Positions 18,654-28,007 are shown, numbered from the stretch's first letter. The stretch is DNA of 64,000 nucleotides from Prauserella endophytica (GCF_005146945.1 NZ_SWMS01000003.1:124001-188000), one strand, 5' to 3'. Notes: generated from the sequence alone by a model not told the origin. Numbers and translations: made by a program.

Positions 18654-18728
18654 GGCTGCCGCGACGCGGCCGGCCCTGGCCCTTCCAAAACGGATGCCTG
18701 GAGCAGGGCGCGTGAGGAGGGAGGCACG

Positions 18729-18821
18729 ATGACGTATCACGGCCATCTCACCGGGGAGCGGCGACGTGAGTCCCGCCGTGAGCGAGCCGATCTGCTTCGC
18801 CCACTCCCGAGGGGCCGCTGA
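18729..18821 (+). CDS. Candidate 30-residue basic small protein
   Basis: ATG at 18729 has an excellent ribosome site (AGGAGGGAGG, 18715-18724) and opens a 30-codon frame ending TGA at 18821. The peptide starts MTYHGHLTGE and is very Arg-rich afterwards. No family recognised. It lies alone in the 370-base gap before the ferredoxin reductase. It may be a real small protein or the stub of a decayed gene; the strong Shine-Dalgarno sequence is the only argument. Confidence 0.35.
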   Translation: MTYHGHLTGERRRESRRERADLLRPLPRGR

Positions 18822-19022
18822 AGCTCAGTGACGTCGTCACGGTGGAGGCGCACAAGCCCGAGAACCGGCGGCGGTCCGCGGCGCCCGCCGCCGTCGCCGG
18901 TCAGCGCCTCGGACGGCGGGTAGCCTGCGCACGACCTCGTGGCGGTGTGTCCTACGTCGCGTACCCGGTGCGGCGCTTCGTGACAGGATCGACCGTTGTC
19001 GAGCGACGCGAGGAGAGGCCCA

Positions 19023-20225
19023 GTGGTGAGTCAGCCCGAGCACGTCGTGGTGATCGGAGCCGGGCTCGGTGGTGTGCGCACGGCCGAGCAGCTGCGAGGC
19101 GCCGGGTACGACGGCGAGATCAGCCTGGTCGGCGCGGAACCGCACGCGCCCTATGACCGCCCGCCGCTGTCGAAGCAGGTGCTCACGGGTGCCTGGCCCG
19201 CCGAGAAGGTCGTGCTGCGCGACGAGGACGCGCTCGCGGAACTCAGGGTGCGGACCCGTTTCGGAGTCGCCGCGGTGGGCGTGCACGACGGCGCGGTGGA
19301 ACTGGCCGACGGCACGCTGCTGAACGCCGACGCGGTTGTGATCGCCACCGGGGCGCGGGCACGAAAGCTGCCTGGTCAGCCCGACGGCGTGCACACGCTG
19401 CGGACCCTCGACGACTCGCTCGCCCTGCAGGCGGCACTCAAGGACGCGCGGTCGCTGCTCGTCGTCGGCGCGGGCTTCATCGGCGCCGAGGTGGCCAGCG
19501 GTGCCCGCGACCAGGGCCTGCACGTCACCGTGCTGGAGGCGCTGCCGGTGCCGTGCGAGCGTGCCCTCGGCCCGGAGGTCGGCGTGCTGTGCGGCAGGCT
19601 GCTCACCGAGGCCGGGGTCGACCTGCGGCTCGGTGCCCGGCTGGAACGCTTCGTGGACGCCCGCACCGTGGAGCTGGCGGGCGGGGAACGCCTGACGGCC
19701 GACGTCGTGCTGGTCGGCGTCGGCGCGGCGCCGATGCTCGACTGGCTGGGCGGCACCGCGGCGGGGCGGGAACTGGACGTCAGCGCCGGCCTGGCCTGCG
19801 ACGAGCGCGGCCGGGTGGTCGGCGCGCCGGGAGTGTGGGCGGTCGGCGACGTCGCCGCGTGGGCGGACCCCGCTCGCGGCGCGCGGTCGCGCTGCGAGCA
19901 CTGGACCAACGCCGTCGACCAGGCCGCCGTCGTGGCGAGGGACATCGCAGGCGCCCCGCCGCCGCCGGCGAGCGTGCCGTACGTGTGGTCGGACCAGTTC
20001 GGCATGAAGATCCAGGTCATCGGCAGGCCCGAGCTCGCCGACAACGTCGTGGCCCTGCAGGGCGACGGACTCGCGGGCGGGGACGTGCGCGGCACCGTGG
20101 CCGGCTACTTCTCGGGCGACCGGCTCGTCGGCGTCGCCGGGTTCGGCGCGGCTCGCCACGTCGCCCGCTACCGGGCGCTCGTGGCCAAGGGCGCCGAGCG
20201 GTCCGAGGTGCTGACCCCGGCCTGA
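19023..20225 (+). CDS. FAD-dependent ferredoxin/rubredoxin reductase
   Basis: A 400-residue AIF-type pyridine nucleotide-disulfide oxidoreductase: FAD motif HVVVIGAGLGGVRTAEQLR, APYDRPPLSKQVLTG (typical of ThcD/BphA4-like reductases), VVIATGARARKLPG, the NAD motif LLVVGAGFIGAEVAS, VWAVGDVAAW, then a C-terminal reductase domain (PYVWSDQFGMKIQVIGRPE). It moves electrons from NAD(P)H to a ferredoxin, usually for a P450 or oxygenase; no ferredoxin or P450 gene is adjacent. GTG 19023 has AGGAGAGG upstream; GTG 19026 is equally possible. Confidence 0.9.
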   Translation: MVSQPEHVVVIGAGLGGVRTAEQLRGAGYDGEISLVGAEPHAPYDRPPLSKQVLTGAWPAEKVVLRDEDALAELRVRTRFGVAAVGVHDGAVELADGTLLNADAVVIATGARARKLPGQPDGVHTLRTLDDSLALQAALKDARSLLVVGAGFIGAEVASGARDQGLHVTVLEALPVPCERALGPEVGVLCGRLLTEAGVDLRLGARLERFVDARTVELAGGERLTADVVLVGVGAAPMLDWLGGTAAGRELDVSAGLACDERGRVVGAPGVWAVGDVAAWADPARGARSRCEHWTNAVDQAAVVARDIAGAPPPPASVPYVWSDQFGMKIQVIGRPELADNVVALQGDGLAGGDVRGTVAGYFSGDRLVGVAGFGAARHVARYRALVAKGAERSEVLTPA

Positions 20226-20559
20226 CCACGCGGGCGGGTCACGAGCGCCCGGGCCCGCCGGCGAGGGGATCCGCGGCGAGCCGTCGGACTGAGGCGTCAC
20301 CACCACGGTCGCCGTCCGCTCCCGCGGCTGTGCGGGCACGGGCTCGCCCCGATCGACGTGGTCGCGCGCCCTGCGCCCGTAGGCGATGAGCCCGATGAGC
20401 GCCGAACTCGCGAGCCGGAGCGAGCCAGTGCGGGCGGGAAACGGCGCGGGAAAGGTCGCCGGTGAACCCCGGCGCCTCCGGCGTTGCGCCGATTCCGCAT
20501 CGCGCCGTGGCCGGCGGCCGCGTGGGGCGAATCCGGGCGGCGGGCTCGCGCGGAGCCGC
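20226..20559. other. Intergenic stretch without recognisable gene
   Basis: Lies between the convergent ferredoxin reductase and response regulator genes. Frames on the minus strand are short or run on antisense to the reductase. A stretch reading SSALIGLIAYGRRARDH looks membrane-like but has no supported start. No clear terminator hairpin was found. Confidence 0.4.
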
Positions 20560-21213
20560 TCAGCAGAGCCCGGCGTCGTGCACGAGCAGCGCCACCTGGG
20601 TGCGGTTGCCGAGCCCGAGCTTGGTGAGGATGCGGGTGATGTGCGCCTTGACCGTCGCGACGCTGACGAACAGCTCCCCGGCGATCTCGGCGTTGGACTT
20701 GCCCTTGCCGAGTGCCACGGCGACCTCGTGCTCGCGGGTGCTGAGCGCGGCGAGTGCCGTGCGGGCGCGGTCGTAGGCCGTGGCGTCGGTGGCGGCGCGG
20801 TCCATCAGCCTGCGCGTGATGCCGGGGGAGAGGATCGGGTCACCGGAGGCCACCGTGCGCACGGCTTCGGCGATCTCGGCCGGCGGCGAGTCCTTGAGCA
20901 GGAACCCGCTCGCCCCGGCCCGCAGGGCGCGCAGCACGTTCTCGTCGGTGTCGAACGTGGTCAGCACGATCACCTCCGGCGGGTTCCGCCTGGCGCGTAC
21001 CCGGCGGGTCGCGGCGATCCCGTTCACCCTCGGCATCCGCACGTCCATGAGCACCACGTCGGTGACGCGCGTGTCGAGCGCCGCGGGCACCCGGTCGCCG
21101 TCGTCGGCCTCGCCGACCACGGCGATTCCGTCGGCGCCGTCGAGCATCATCGTCAGTCCCGCGCGCACCAGCGCGTCGTCGTCGACGATGAGCACCCTGA
21201 CCGGTTCCGTCAT
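20560..21213 (-). CDS. NarL/FixJ-type response regulator
   Basis: A 217-residue two-domain regulator. The receiver domain has acidic VDDD, phosphoacceptor Asp in VVLMDVRMP and Lys in GFLLKDSPP; the C-terminal LuxR helix-turn-helix reads LSTREHEVAVALGKGKSNAEIAGELFVSVATVKAHITRILTKLGL. Partner of the histidine kinase immediately upstream, whose stop overlaps this start (ATGA). Target genes unknown. Confidence 0.95.
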   Translation of the reverse strand: MTEPVRVLIVDDDALVRAGLTMMLDGADGIAVVGEADDGDRVPAALDTRVTDVVLMDVRMPRVNGIAATRRVRARRNPPEVIVLTTFDTDENVLRALRAGASGFLLKDSPPAEIAEAVRTVASGDPILSPGITRRLMDRAATDATAYDRARTALAALSTREHEVAVALGKGKSNAEIAGELFVSVATVKAHITRILTKLGLGNRTQVALLVHDAGLC

Positions 21214-22349
21214 GCCGGCCACGGTAGCCAGGCGTGCAGCCGGAACTCGCGGGCCGTCGCCCGGTGGTCGAGCCTGCCCCCGGCCAGCCGCACACGTTCG
21301 GTGAGCCCGACCAGCCCGGTCCCGGCGCCGGGGACGGAGGACACCGCGGCCCGGTCGGCGAGCGGGTTGGACACCGTGATCACCAGCCGCGTGCCCGGCG
21401 TGCCGTCGAGCGCGATGCTCACCGGCTGGCCGGGCGCGTGCTTGCGCGCGTTGGTCAGTGCCTCCTGCAGCACGCGGTACGCGGTACGCCCGGTGGTGCC
21501 GGGCAGCGCGGCGGTATCGGTGAGCCCGTCGCGCACGTCGACCACCGTGCCGGCGGAGCGGGACTCCGCGACCAGCTCCGGCAGGTCCGCCAGCGCCGGC
21601 ATGGGACGGTCGGTGCCCTCGCTCACGGGGTCGTCGCGCAACAGCGCGATCACGTCCCGCAGCTCGTCCAGCGCCTGGTGCACCGTCCTGCGGATCACGC
21701 CCGCCGCCTCGGACACGCGTTCGGCCGGCATTCCGGGCCGGTACTCCAGCGCACCCGCGTAGGTGGCCAGCAGCGAAAGGCGGTGGGCGAGCACGTCGTG
21801 CATCTCCCTCGCGATACGGGTGCGTTCGGCCGCCCGCGCCTCGGCGACCCGCCTGCCCTGCTCGGCCTCCGCGCGCTCGGCGCGTTCCCGCAGCGACGCG
21901 ATGAGCGCCCTGCGGGCCTCGGCCAGCGCCCCCCAGCCGAGCAGGGCGGTGTGCGCGACCACCACCAGCGCCAGCCACCACCAGAAGGACAGCCCTCCCA
22001 GCGGTCGCCACAGCCAGCGCAGCAGGTGCGCGGCAACGCTCACCGCGGCGACCCCCACCGCCACGGGGAACGGCCGGGTGCGCGCGGTGTGCAGCACGCC
22101 CACGCTCGCCGCCGGGGTGCCGGCGGGCGAGCTCAGCGCGAGCGCCGTGATCACCAGCGTCGTGGCCGCGGGCCTGCGCAGCAGCACCGGCACCAGGCAG
22201 CAGCCGGCCACCACGACCGCGAGGTCGATCGCGAGCGGCCAGCCGCGTGTGCCCGCCGCGAACTCCCCCCACGTGGTCGCGGCCGCGCCCGCCCCGACCA
22301 CCACGACGGGCAGCGCGGTGCGGGTCGCGCAGAACAGCTCACCAGGCAC
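21210..22349 (-). CDS. Sensor histidine kinase (HisKA_3 type)
   Basis: A 379-residue membrane kinase from a GTG start at 22349. The N-terminal half has four or five hydrophobic segments. The dimerisation box AERTRIAREMHDVLAHRLSLLATYAGAL carries the phosphorylated His, and the ATP-binding domain shows RVLQEALTNARKHAPG (N-box) and GTGLVGLTERVRLAGG (G-box). The sensory part is only the membrane segments, so the stimulus may be at the membrane. The frame extends 57 codons farther upstream, but these overlap the divergent methyltransferase promoter region. Confidence 0.92.
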   Translation of the reverse strand: MPGELFCATRTALPVVVVGAGAAATTWGEFAAGTRGWPLAIDLAVVVAGCCLVPVLLRRPAATTLVITALALSSPAGTPAASVGVLHTARTRPFPVAVGVAAVSVAAHLLRWLWRPLGGLSFWWWLALVVVAHTALLGWGALAEARRALIASLRERAERAEAEQGRRVAEARAAERTRIAREMHDVLAHRLSLLATYAGALEYRPGMPAERVSEAAGVIRRTVHQALDELRDVIALLRDDPVSEGTDRPMPALADLPELVAESRSAGTVVDVRDGLTDTAALPGTTGRTAYRVLQEALTNARKHAPGQPVSIALDGTPGTRLVITVSNPLADRAAVSSVPGAGTGLVGLTERVRLAGGRLDHRATAREFRLHAWLPWPA

Positions 22350-22480
22350 GAGGCTGAGCCTACGGTCGGCCCGGCGGTCGGCACACCGACCAAAGTCGAA
22401 ACCGCACCCGGCCTCCGGAGAGCGCCCGCGCTCCCGGTGGCCGATGCACGCGACGGCCCCGTGCGGCGACGCTGGGCACC

Positions 22481-23080
22481 ATGACCACGAGCTTCCAGCC
22501 CGCCTCGCTGCTGGCCGCACTGCTCGCCCCGCTGCGCGGCACGGTGCTCGAACTGGGCCCCGGCACCGGAGTGAACCTGCCCCACTACGCGCCCGGCGTC
22601 ACCTGGATCGGCGTGGAGCCCGACCCGCGGAGCCGGGGGCGGCTCGGCAGGGCGATCGCCCGGCTCGGCGGCACCGGCGAGGTACTGGACGGCCGGGCCG
22701 AGCGGCTCGACCTGCCCGGCCACAGCGTCGACGCCGTCGTGGCGACGTTCGTGCTCTGCTCCGTGGACGACGTCACGGCGGCACTCACGGAGATCCGCCG
22801 GGTGCTGCGCCCTGGCGGACGGTATGTTCTCGCCGAGCACGTCGCCGCTCCCCAGGGCACCTGGGTGCGGCGGGGACAGGACGGCTTGGCGCGGGCCAGC
22901 CGCTGGTTCGGCGGGAAATGCCGGCCGAACCGGTGCGCCGGGTCCGCCATCGCGCGGGCCGGTTTCGAGCTCGCCGACGTCCACCGGTTCGTCGTGCCAG
23001 GTCCGCTGGGGGCCGGCATTCCGCACCTCGCCGGCGCCGCCGTGCGCCCGGCCGACACAGGGAAAGGACCCACCTCATGA
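22481..23080 (+). CDS. Class I SAM-dependent methyltransferase
   Basis: A 199-residue methyltransferase. Motif I is VLELGPGTGVNLPHY, followed by IGVEPDPR, DAVVATFVLCSVDD and a VLRPGGRYVLAEHV strand, typical of Methyltransf_11. The CKGKCRPNRCAGS-like stretch near residue 150 contains a cysteine pair. It is coupled by an ATGA overlap to the YceI gene, suggesting a shared lipid or isoprenoid-linked function (inference). Confidence 0.88.
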   Translation: MTTSFQPASLLAALLAPLRGTVLELGPGTGVNLPHYAPGVTWIGVEPDPRSRGRLGRAIARLGGTGEVLDGRAERLDLPGHSVDAVVATFVLCSVDDVTAALTEIRRVLRPGGRYVLAEHVAAPQGTWVRRGQDGLARASRWFGGKCRPNRCAGSAIARAGFELADVHRFVVPGPLGAGIPHLAGAAVRPADTGKGPTS

Positions 23081-23616
23081 GCGACCCGGCCGCGACCACG
23101 GACACCGTCGAGATCCCCGCCGAGGGCGGCTACCGCATCGACCCGGAGAACTCCACGATCACCTTCGTCACCCGCCACCTGTTCGGGCTGGCGCCCGTGC
23201 GCGGGAGCTTCGCGCTGGGCGACGGGCACATCGAGGTGGCGGAGCCGGTCACCGAGTCGTCGGCGAGGGCGGCCATCCCGGCAGCGAGCGTCGACACCCG
23301 AAACGCCGCCAGGGACACCACGGTCCGTTCCGCGCAGTACCTCAACGCCGAGAACCATCCGCGGATCGGGTTCGTCTCGACCGGCCTGGACCACGGCGAC
23401 GGCGGCTGGATCCTGCACGGCGAGCTGACGGTGCGGGGCACGACCCGCCCGCTCGACGTGCGGGTGGAGCGGCTGCGGGCCGAGGGCGGCAGGATCCGCC
23501 TGCGGGCGAGCGCCGAGGTCGACCGCTACGCGTTCGGCATCACCGCCATGAAGGGCATGACCGGGCGGCGCCTGACGCTGACGCTCGACGTCACGGCCGT
23601 TCGTTCACCCGAGTGA
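23077..23616 (+). CDS. YceI family protein
   Basis: A 179-residue lipocalin-like YceI protein: GYRIDPENSTITFVTRHLFGLAPVRGSFAL at the start, ARDTTVRSAQYLNAENHPRIGFVST in the middle and YAFGITAMKGMTGRRLTLTLDVTA at the end. YceI domains bind polyisoprenoids or long amphiphiles. It has no signal peptide, so it is cytoplasmic. Its last 12 bases overlap the convergent AraC regulator. Confidence 0.92.
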   Translation: MSDPAATTDTVEIPAEGGYRIDPENSTITFVTRHLFGLAPVRGSFALGDGHIEVAEPVTESSARAAIPAASVDTRNAARDTTVRSAQYLNAENHPRIGFVSTGLDHGDGGWILHGELTVRGTTRPLDVRVERLRAEGGRIRLRASAEVDRYAFGITAMKGMTGRRLTLTLDVTAVRSPE

Positions 23617-24603
23617 GTCCTGCCGGAACTCCGCGGGCGTGCGGCCGGTCTCCCGCTTGAACACCTGCCCGAAGTGCGACGCGCTCGTGAACCCCCACCG
23701 GGCCGCGAGCGCGGCTACCGGCACCTCCCGCAGCAGCGGGTCGGCGAGATCGCGCATGCAGCGCTCCACCCGGCGCGCCCTGATCCACGACGCGACCGTG
23801 AAGCCCGTGCGGGCGAACAGGTTGTGCAAGCTCCTCGGGGACACGTAGTGCGCGGCGGCGATACCGGCCGGCCCGAGCTCCGGATCGGAGAGGTGCTCGT
23901 CCACGTAGGCGCGCACGCGTTCCAGCAACGCCTCCCTCGGGTCGGCGGGCCCCGCTGCGCGCTCGCCCCGCTCGGCCCGCAGCATGACCGCGACGAGGTC
24001 CAGCACGGAGCGCACCGCGTGCGGCCCGTTCGGGCCGAGCGTCTCCACGTTGCGGTTGAGGCTCAGCAGCATGTCCCACACCGCCGAGGGCAGGCCCGGT
24101 GCGCAGTCGAACGCGGTGGCCGTGATGCCGGCGAGCGGATCGTCGTGCCTGCCGCCGAGGTAGCGCCGGGGAAACCGGATGCACGTCGAACGGTAGTCGT
24201 CGCTGGAGATCAGCGTGGCGGGCTTGGCGGAGTCGTAGATCGCGAACAGGCCCGGCTTCAGCACGGCGACCCGGTCGTCCTGTGCCAGGCGAAGCTCGCC
24301 GGAGAGCTGCAGGGTGAGCACGCAGTACGGTGGCTCGCCCTCCGAGATCGTCGTGGCGTCGCGGTGGGCGGCGTGCCTGCCGCATTCCATGTCGACGAAG
24401 TTCACGTCCGCGAGCGGGCGGTTGCTGACGACACCGGTGAACGCGCCGGGGCGTTCGCAGTCGAAGCGGAACCGCAGCACGCTGCGCTCAACGGCGTGGG
24501 TCCAGGTGCCGAACTCGACCCTCGGACCCCTCGGCCGGGGAACGAGGTCCGCGGTCAGCACCGGGTGCGCTGCCTGGTCTGCCTGGTCTGCGCGTGACGT
24601 CAT
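23605..24603 (-). CDS. AraC family regulator with AraC_binding_2-like sensor domain
   Basis: A 332-residue regulator. The N-terminal 200 residues match the NphR/FeaR-type cupin-like sensor (VLRFRFDCERPGAFTGVVSNRPLADV, CVLTLQLSGELRLAQDDRVAVLKPG). The C-terminal AraC domain reads SPRSLHNLFARTGFTVASWIRARRVERC and FTSASHFGQVFKRETGRTPAEFRQ. NphR-like proteins activate phenol hydroxylase genes. It is divergent from the ring-cleaving dioxygenase operon, 156 bases away, making it the likely activator of that operon. GGAG lies 6 nt before ATG 24603. Confidence 0.92.
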   Translation of the reverse strand: MTSRADQADQAAHPVLTADLVPRPRGPRVEFGTWTHAVERSVLRFRFDCERPGAFTGVVSNRPLADVNFVDMECGRHAAHRDATTISEGEPPYCVLTLQLSGELRLAQDDRVAVLKPGLFAIYDSAKPATLISSDDYRSTCIRFPRRYLGGRHDDPLAGITATAFDCAPGLPSAVWDMLLSLNRNVETLGPNGPHAVRSVLDLVAVMLRAERGERAAGPADPREALLERVRAYVDEHLSDPELGPAGIAAAHYVSPRSLHNLFARTGFTVASWIRARRVERCMRDLADPLLREVPVAALAARWGFTSASHFGQVFKRETGRTPAEFRQDSLG

Positions 24604-24759
24604 CGTCGTCTCCAGGGGCTCGGCGGGCCCTCGGTCCAACGCCGGAGGCTACCAGGAGTGCGCGGATTCGACACTGCCGTGCGCCTGCGGCTCATGACGC
24701 GGAGGCGGCGGTCTCCTAGCGTCGGGCACACCGCTCGATCCCTCACCGTGGAGGTCGTC

Positions 24760-25713
24760 ATGGCGTTCGTCGAAGGTTCACACCACGTGACGCTGTCGGT
24801 CGGTGGCGCACAGGAGGACGTGGACTTCCACGTCAAGGTGCTCGGCATGCGGCTCATCAAGCGCACCGTGCTCTTCGACGGGTCCCTGCCGATCTACCAC
24901 CTCTACTACTCGAACGCGGCCGGCGACCCGTCCAGCGTCGTGACGACGTTTCCGTGGGCACAGGCCGGGTTCTACGGCACACGCGGCACCAACCAGGCGC
25001 GCGAGGTGCTGCTGTCCGTGCCCAACGGCTCGCTCGACTACTGGCACCGGCGGCTCACCGAGCACGGCATCGAGGTGGAGAACATCGAGCCCTTCGGCGA
25101 CCGGCGGCTCGTTTTCCGGCATCCCTGCGGAATCGAGTACGTGTTCGTCGGCAACACCGGCGACGAACGGGTCGGCCATCCGGGCTACGGCGTCCCGCCG
25201 GAGCACGCGATCCACGGCATCCACGGCGTCGGCGTCCACGTCGCGACGCCGGACCGGATGGTGGAGTTCGCCGAGGAGTCCTTCTTCGCGCGGGAGGGTC
25301 TGGTCGAGGAAGGCGACCGGGTGAGCCTGCGGATCGGCGAGCGGAAGCACGGCAATCACCTGGAGCTGACGGTCAACCGGACCGACGAGCAGGGGACGTG
25401 GGGCTACGGCGCCGGTACCTATCACCACTTCGCCTGGAACGTCGCGAATCTGGAGAACCAGGACGCGGTGAAGTTCGAGATCGAGGGCCGGGGCTACACC
25501 GACATCTCCGAGCTGAAGGACCGCAAGTACTTCAAGAGCGTCTACGTCCGCACGCCGGGTGGTGCGTTGTTCGAGCTGGCCGTCACCCACCCCGAGGGCG
25601 GCTGGACGTGTGACGAGTCGCCGAGGGAGCTGGGCACACGGTTCCAGCTTCCCGAGCGGTTCGAGCACCGCAGGGACGAGATCTTCCGTAGGCTCGAACC
25701 GATCTCGATCTAG
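24760..25713 (+). CDS. Ring-cleaving dioxygenase of the PcpA/LinE (hydroquinone 1,2-dioxygenase) VOC family
   Basis: A 317-residue protein with two VOC halves. Start GSHHVTLSVGGAQEDVDFHVKVLGMRLIKRTVLFD, the segment TYHHFAWNV (His222/223) and LFELAVTHPEGGW (Glu272) fit the two-His-one-Glu iron site of PcpA-like enzymes, with the first ligand at His8 or His9. These cleave (chloro)hydroquinones or related rings between carbons 1 and 2. It heads a plus-strand operon with the hydrolase and the flavin monooxygenase. The ring substrate is inferred from the family only. Confidence 0.85.
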   Translation: MAFVEGSHHVTLSVGGAQEDVDFHVKVLGMRLIKRTVLFDGSLPIYHLYYSNAAGDPSSVVTTFPWAQAGFYGTRGTNQAREVLLSVPNGSLDYWHRRLTEHGIEVENIEPFGDRRLVFRHPCGIEYVFVGNTGDERVGHPGYGVPPEHAIHGIHGVGVHVATPDRMVEFAEESFFAREGLVEEGDRVSLRIGERKHGNHLELTVNRTDEQGTWGYGAGTYHHFAWNVANLENQDAVKFEIEGRGYTDISELKDRKYFKSVYVRTPGGALFELAVTHPEGGWTCDESPRELGTRFQLPERFEHRRDEIFRRLEPISI

Positions 25714-25728
25714 CCTGGGAGGCCGGGA

Positions 25729-26712
25729 ATGGTCGCACCACACGTGCGGGGCGGGTACGAGATCACGGTGCGCCGGGGCCAGTTCTGGATTCCGGGCGAG
25801 CGGGTGGAGACGCTGGGTGGCACAGTCGCGCGGGCCCCGATGTTCGTGCAGTGGGAGGCGCCGCCAGAGGTGACCCGCCCGCGTCCGCTCGTGCTCGTCC
25901 ACGGCGGTGGCGGCCAGGGCACCGACTGGACGGGTACCCCGGACGGGCGCCCGGGTTGGGCGACCCGGTTCGTGGAGGCCGGTTTCGCCGTGTACGTGGT
26001 CGACCGGTGCGGTCACGGCCGCTCGCCGTACCACCCGGACGTCGTCGGACCGATGGGCGCGCCGTTCCCCTACGAGGCGGCACGGGCGCTTTTCCTGCCG
26101 GACGAGACGCGCGGCGAGCAGGTGCAGTGGACCTACGACCGTGAGCTCGGCTCGGCGGACCTCGACCAGCTGGTGAGCCCGATGGGTCCGCTGCCGGCCG
26201 ACCTCGCCGAGTCGCAGCGCATGGACGCGGACCGTCTCGCTCGGCTGCTGGACCTCACCGGCGAGGCCGTGCTGGTAACCCATTCGGCCGGTGGCCCCGT
26301 CGGCTGGCTGGCCGCCGACGCCCGGCCAGGGCACGTGACCGCGATCGTCGCGGTGGAGCCGATCGGCCCGGCCTTCGCGGAGTTCCCCGGGCTCGGCTCG
26401 CTCGACTGGGGACTCACGGCGGCACCGATCCGCTACGACCCACCGGTGGCGAGCCCCGGAGAGGCCCGCGCGGCGCAGGAACTGCGCATGCCCGCGCTCG
26501 CGGGCAAACCGGTGGCCGTGGTCAGTGGCGGCGCGTCGGCGTTCGCCGCCTTCGCGCCGAAGGTGGCCGAGTTCCTCGCCGCCGCGGGCGCGCGGGCCGA
26601 GCACCTCCACCTGCCCGCGCACGGCATCAAGGGCAACGGCCACGGGCTGATCTTCGAGGCGAACTCCGACGAGACGGTGCGACCGGTCATCGACTGGATC
26701 GACTCACATTGA
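25729..26712 (+). CDS. Alpha/beta hydrolase
   Basis: A 327-residue hydrolase. Oxyanion-hole motif LVLVHGGGGQG, nucleophile elbow VTHSAGGPVG and a late KGNGHGLIFE that may carry the catalytic His. The large lid segment (about 110-170) and CGHGRS pattern resemble esterases paired with ring-cleavage enzymes. It sits 15 nt behind the dioxygenase gene with a GGAGG ribosome site. Inferred role: hydrolysis of a lactone or acyl product of that pathway. Confidence 0.85.
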   Translation: MVAPHVRGGYEITVRRGQFWIPGERVETLGGTVARAPMFVQWEAPPEVTRPRPLVLVHGGGGQGTDWTGTPDGRPGWATRFVEAGFAVYVVDRCGHGRSPYHPDVVGPMGAPFPYEAARALFLPDETRGEQVQWTYDRELGSADLDQLVSPMGPLPADLAESQRMDADRLARLLDLTGEAVLVTHSAGGPVGWLAADARPGHVTAIVAVEPIGPAFAEFPGLGSLDWGLTAAPIRYDPPVASPGEARAAQELRMPALAGKPVAVVSGGASAFAAFAPKVAEFLAAAGARAEHLHLPAHGIKGNGHGLIFEANSDETVRPVIDWIDSH

Positions 26713-26738
26713 GCCGGCACTGAGGCGAAGGAAGGCGA

Positions 26739-27914
26739 ATGGGCTCCCAACTGCACGTCAGCGACTCCTACGACGAGATGATGCGCCGCCTGGACGACAT
26801 CGCGCCGGTGCTGCGCGCGGGCGCCGAGAAGGGCGAGGAACTGGGCCGCCTGACCGACGAGGTCGCCGAGGCACTGCGCGGCAGCGGCGCGCTGAAGGTC
26901 GGCATCCCGGCCGAGCTCGGCGGCTACGAGTTCTCGCCGCGGCAGGTGATCGACACGATCGCGCGGATCACGGAGGCGGACGCTTCGGCGGGCTGGTCGT
27001 TCATGGCGCTGCAGATGGTCACCGGTACCACGGCCGCCTACCTCGGCGACGAGGCCGCGGCCGACCTGTTCCCCGACGTCGCGGGCGACCGCTACGCGCT
27101 CGTCGCCGGGCAGGGCACGCGGCTCGGTAAGGCCGTGCCGGTCGAAGGCGGCTACCGCGTCAGCGGGCACTGGAGCTTCGCGTCGGGCATTTCGATGGCC
27201 ACCCACATCCACACGGCCGCGCTGTGTGAGCGCACCGGCACGCCGCTCGTGTTCACGCTGCCCAAGGAGCAGGCCACGCTGGTGGACAACTGGGACGTGC
27301 TGGGGCTGCGCGCGACCAACAGCATCGACTACGTCTGCGAGGACGTGTTCGTGCCGGAGACGCACGTCTACGAGGTCACCACGATGGCCGCGCGCCACGG
27401 TGGCGCGATCTACCGGATGGGACTGGCCAACATGTCCGGGGTCTGCCACACCGGGTGGGCGCTCGGCGTCGGCCGGCGGATGCTCGACGAGCTGAAAGCG
27501 TTGGTGGACAAGAAGACCGGCACTCCGGGCGCGTCCGTCGACACGGGACAGTTCCACGCCGAGTACGCGCAGGCGGAGGCGAAGCTGCGGGCCGCGCGGG
27601 CGTGGGCGATGGAGGTGTGGGAGGGCAACGAGGCCACCCTGGGCGCCGGTGACCTGCTCGACACGGAGCAGGAGACGCTGACCCGGCTGATGCTCAACAA
27701 CACGACGTGGTCGGTGCACGCGGTGGGGCAGACGGTACACAAGTGGGCGGCGACGGCCGCGCTGCGCCGGGGCGACCTGCAGCGCTACTTCCGCGACCTG
27801 CACGCCGGTACCCAGCACGTCACCTCCGGCCCGGTGGTGCTGCAGAACTGCGGCAGATGGCTGGCCGGCCTGGCTCCGAACGCGAAGTGGGCCTTCCTCG
27901 ACCTCACCGAGTGA
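26739..27914 (+). CDS. Group D flavin-dependent monooxygenase (acyl-CoA dehydrogenase fold)
   Basis: A 391-residue acyl-CoA-dehydrogenase-like protein. LGGYEFSPRQVIDTIARITEADASAGWSFM, VSGHWSFASGISMATHI, LRATNSIDYVCEDVFVPE and the C-terminal GTQHVTSGPVVLQNCGRWLAGL match the HsaA / 4-hydroxyphenylacetate 3-hydroxylase C2 group rather than true dehydrogenases. Such enzymes hydroxylate phenols with reduced FMN or FAD supplied by a separate reductase; no reductase gene is nearby. As last gene of the operon it may produce the hydroquinone that the dioxygenase cleaves (inference). Confidence 0.87.
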   Translation: MGSQLHVSDSYDEMMRRLDDIAPVLRAGAEKGEELGRLTDEVAEALRGSGALKVGIPAELGGYEFSPRQVIDTIARITEADASAGWSFMALQMVTGTTAAYLGDEAAADLFPDVAGDRYALVAGQGTRLGKAVPVEGGYRVSGHWSFASGISMATHIHTAALCERTGTPLVFTLPKEQATLVDNWDVLGLRATNSIDYVCEDVFVPETHVYEVTTMAARHGGAIYRMGLANMSGVCHTGWALGVGRRMLDELKALVDKKTGTPGASVDTGQFHAEYAQAEAKLRAARAWAMEVWEGNEATLGAGDLLDTEQETLTRLMLNNTTWSVHAVGQTVHKWAATAALRRGDLQRYFRDLHAGTQHVTSGPVVLQNCGRWLAGLAPNAKWAFLDLTE

Positions 27915-28007
27915 GGACCAACGACCCTTCGCCGGCCGGCCTCTCGGCGTCCATGCTGGATGCCGGGGACCACCGCCGGTCCGCGCGGACGCTGGAGGGG
28001 AGAACCG

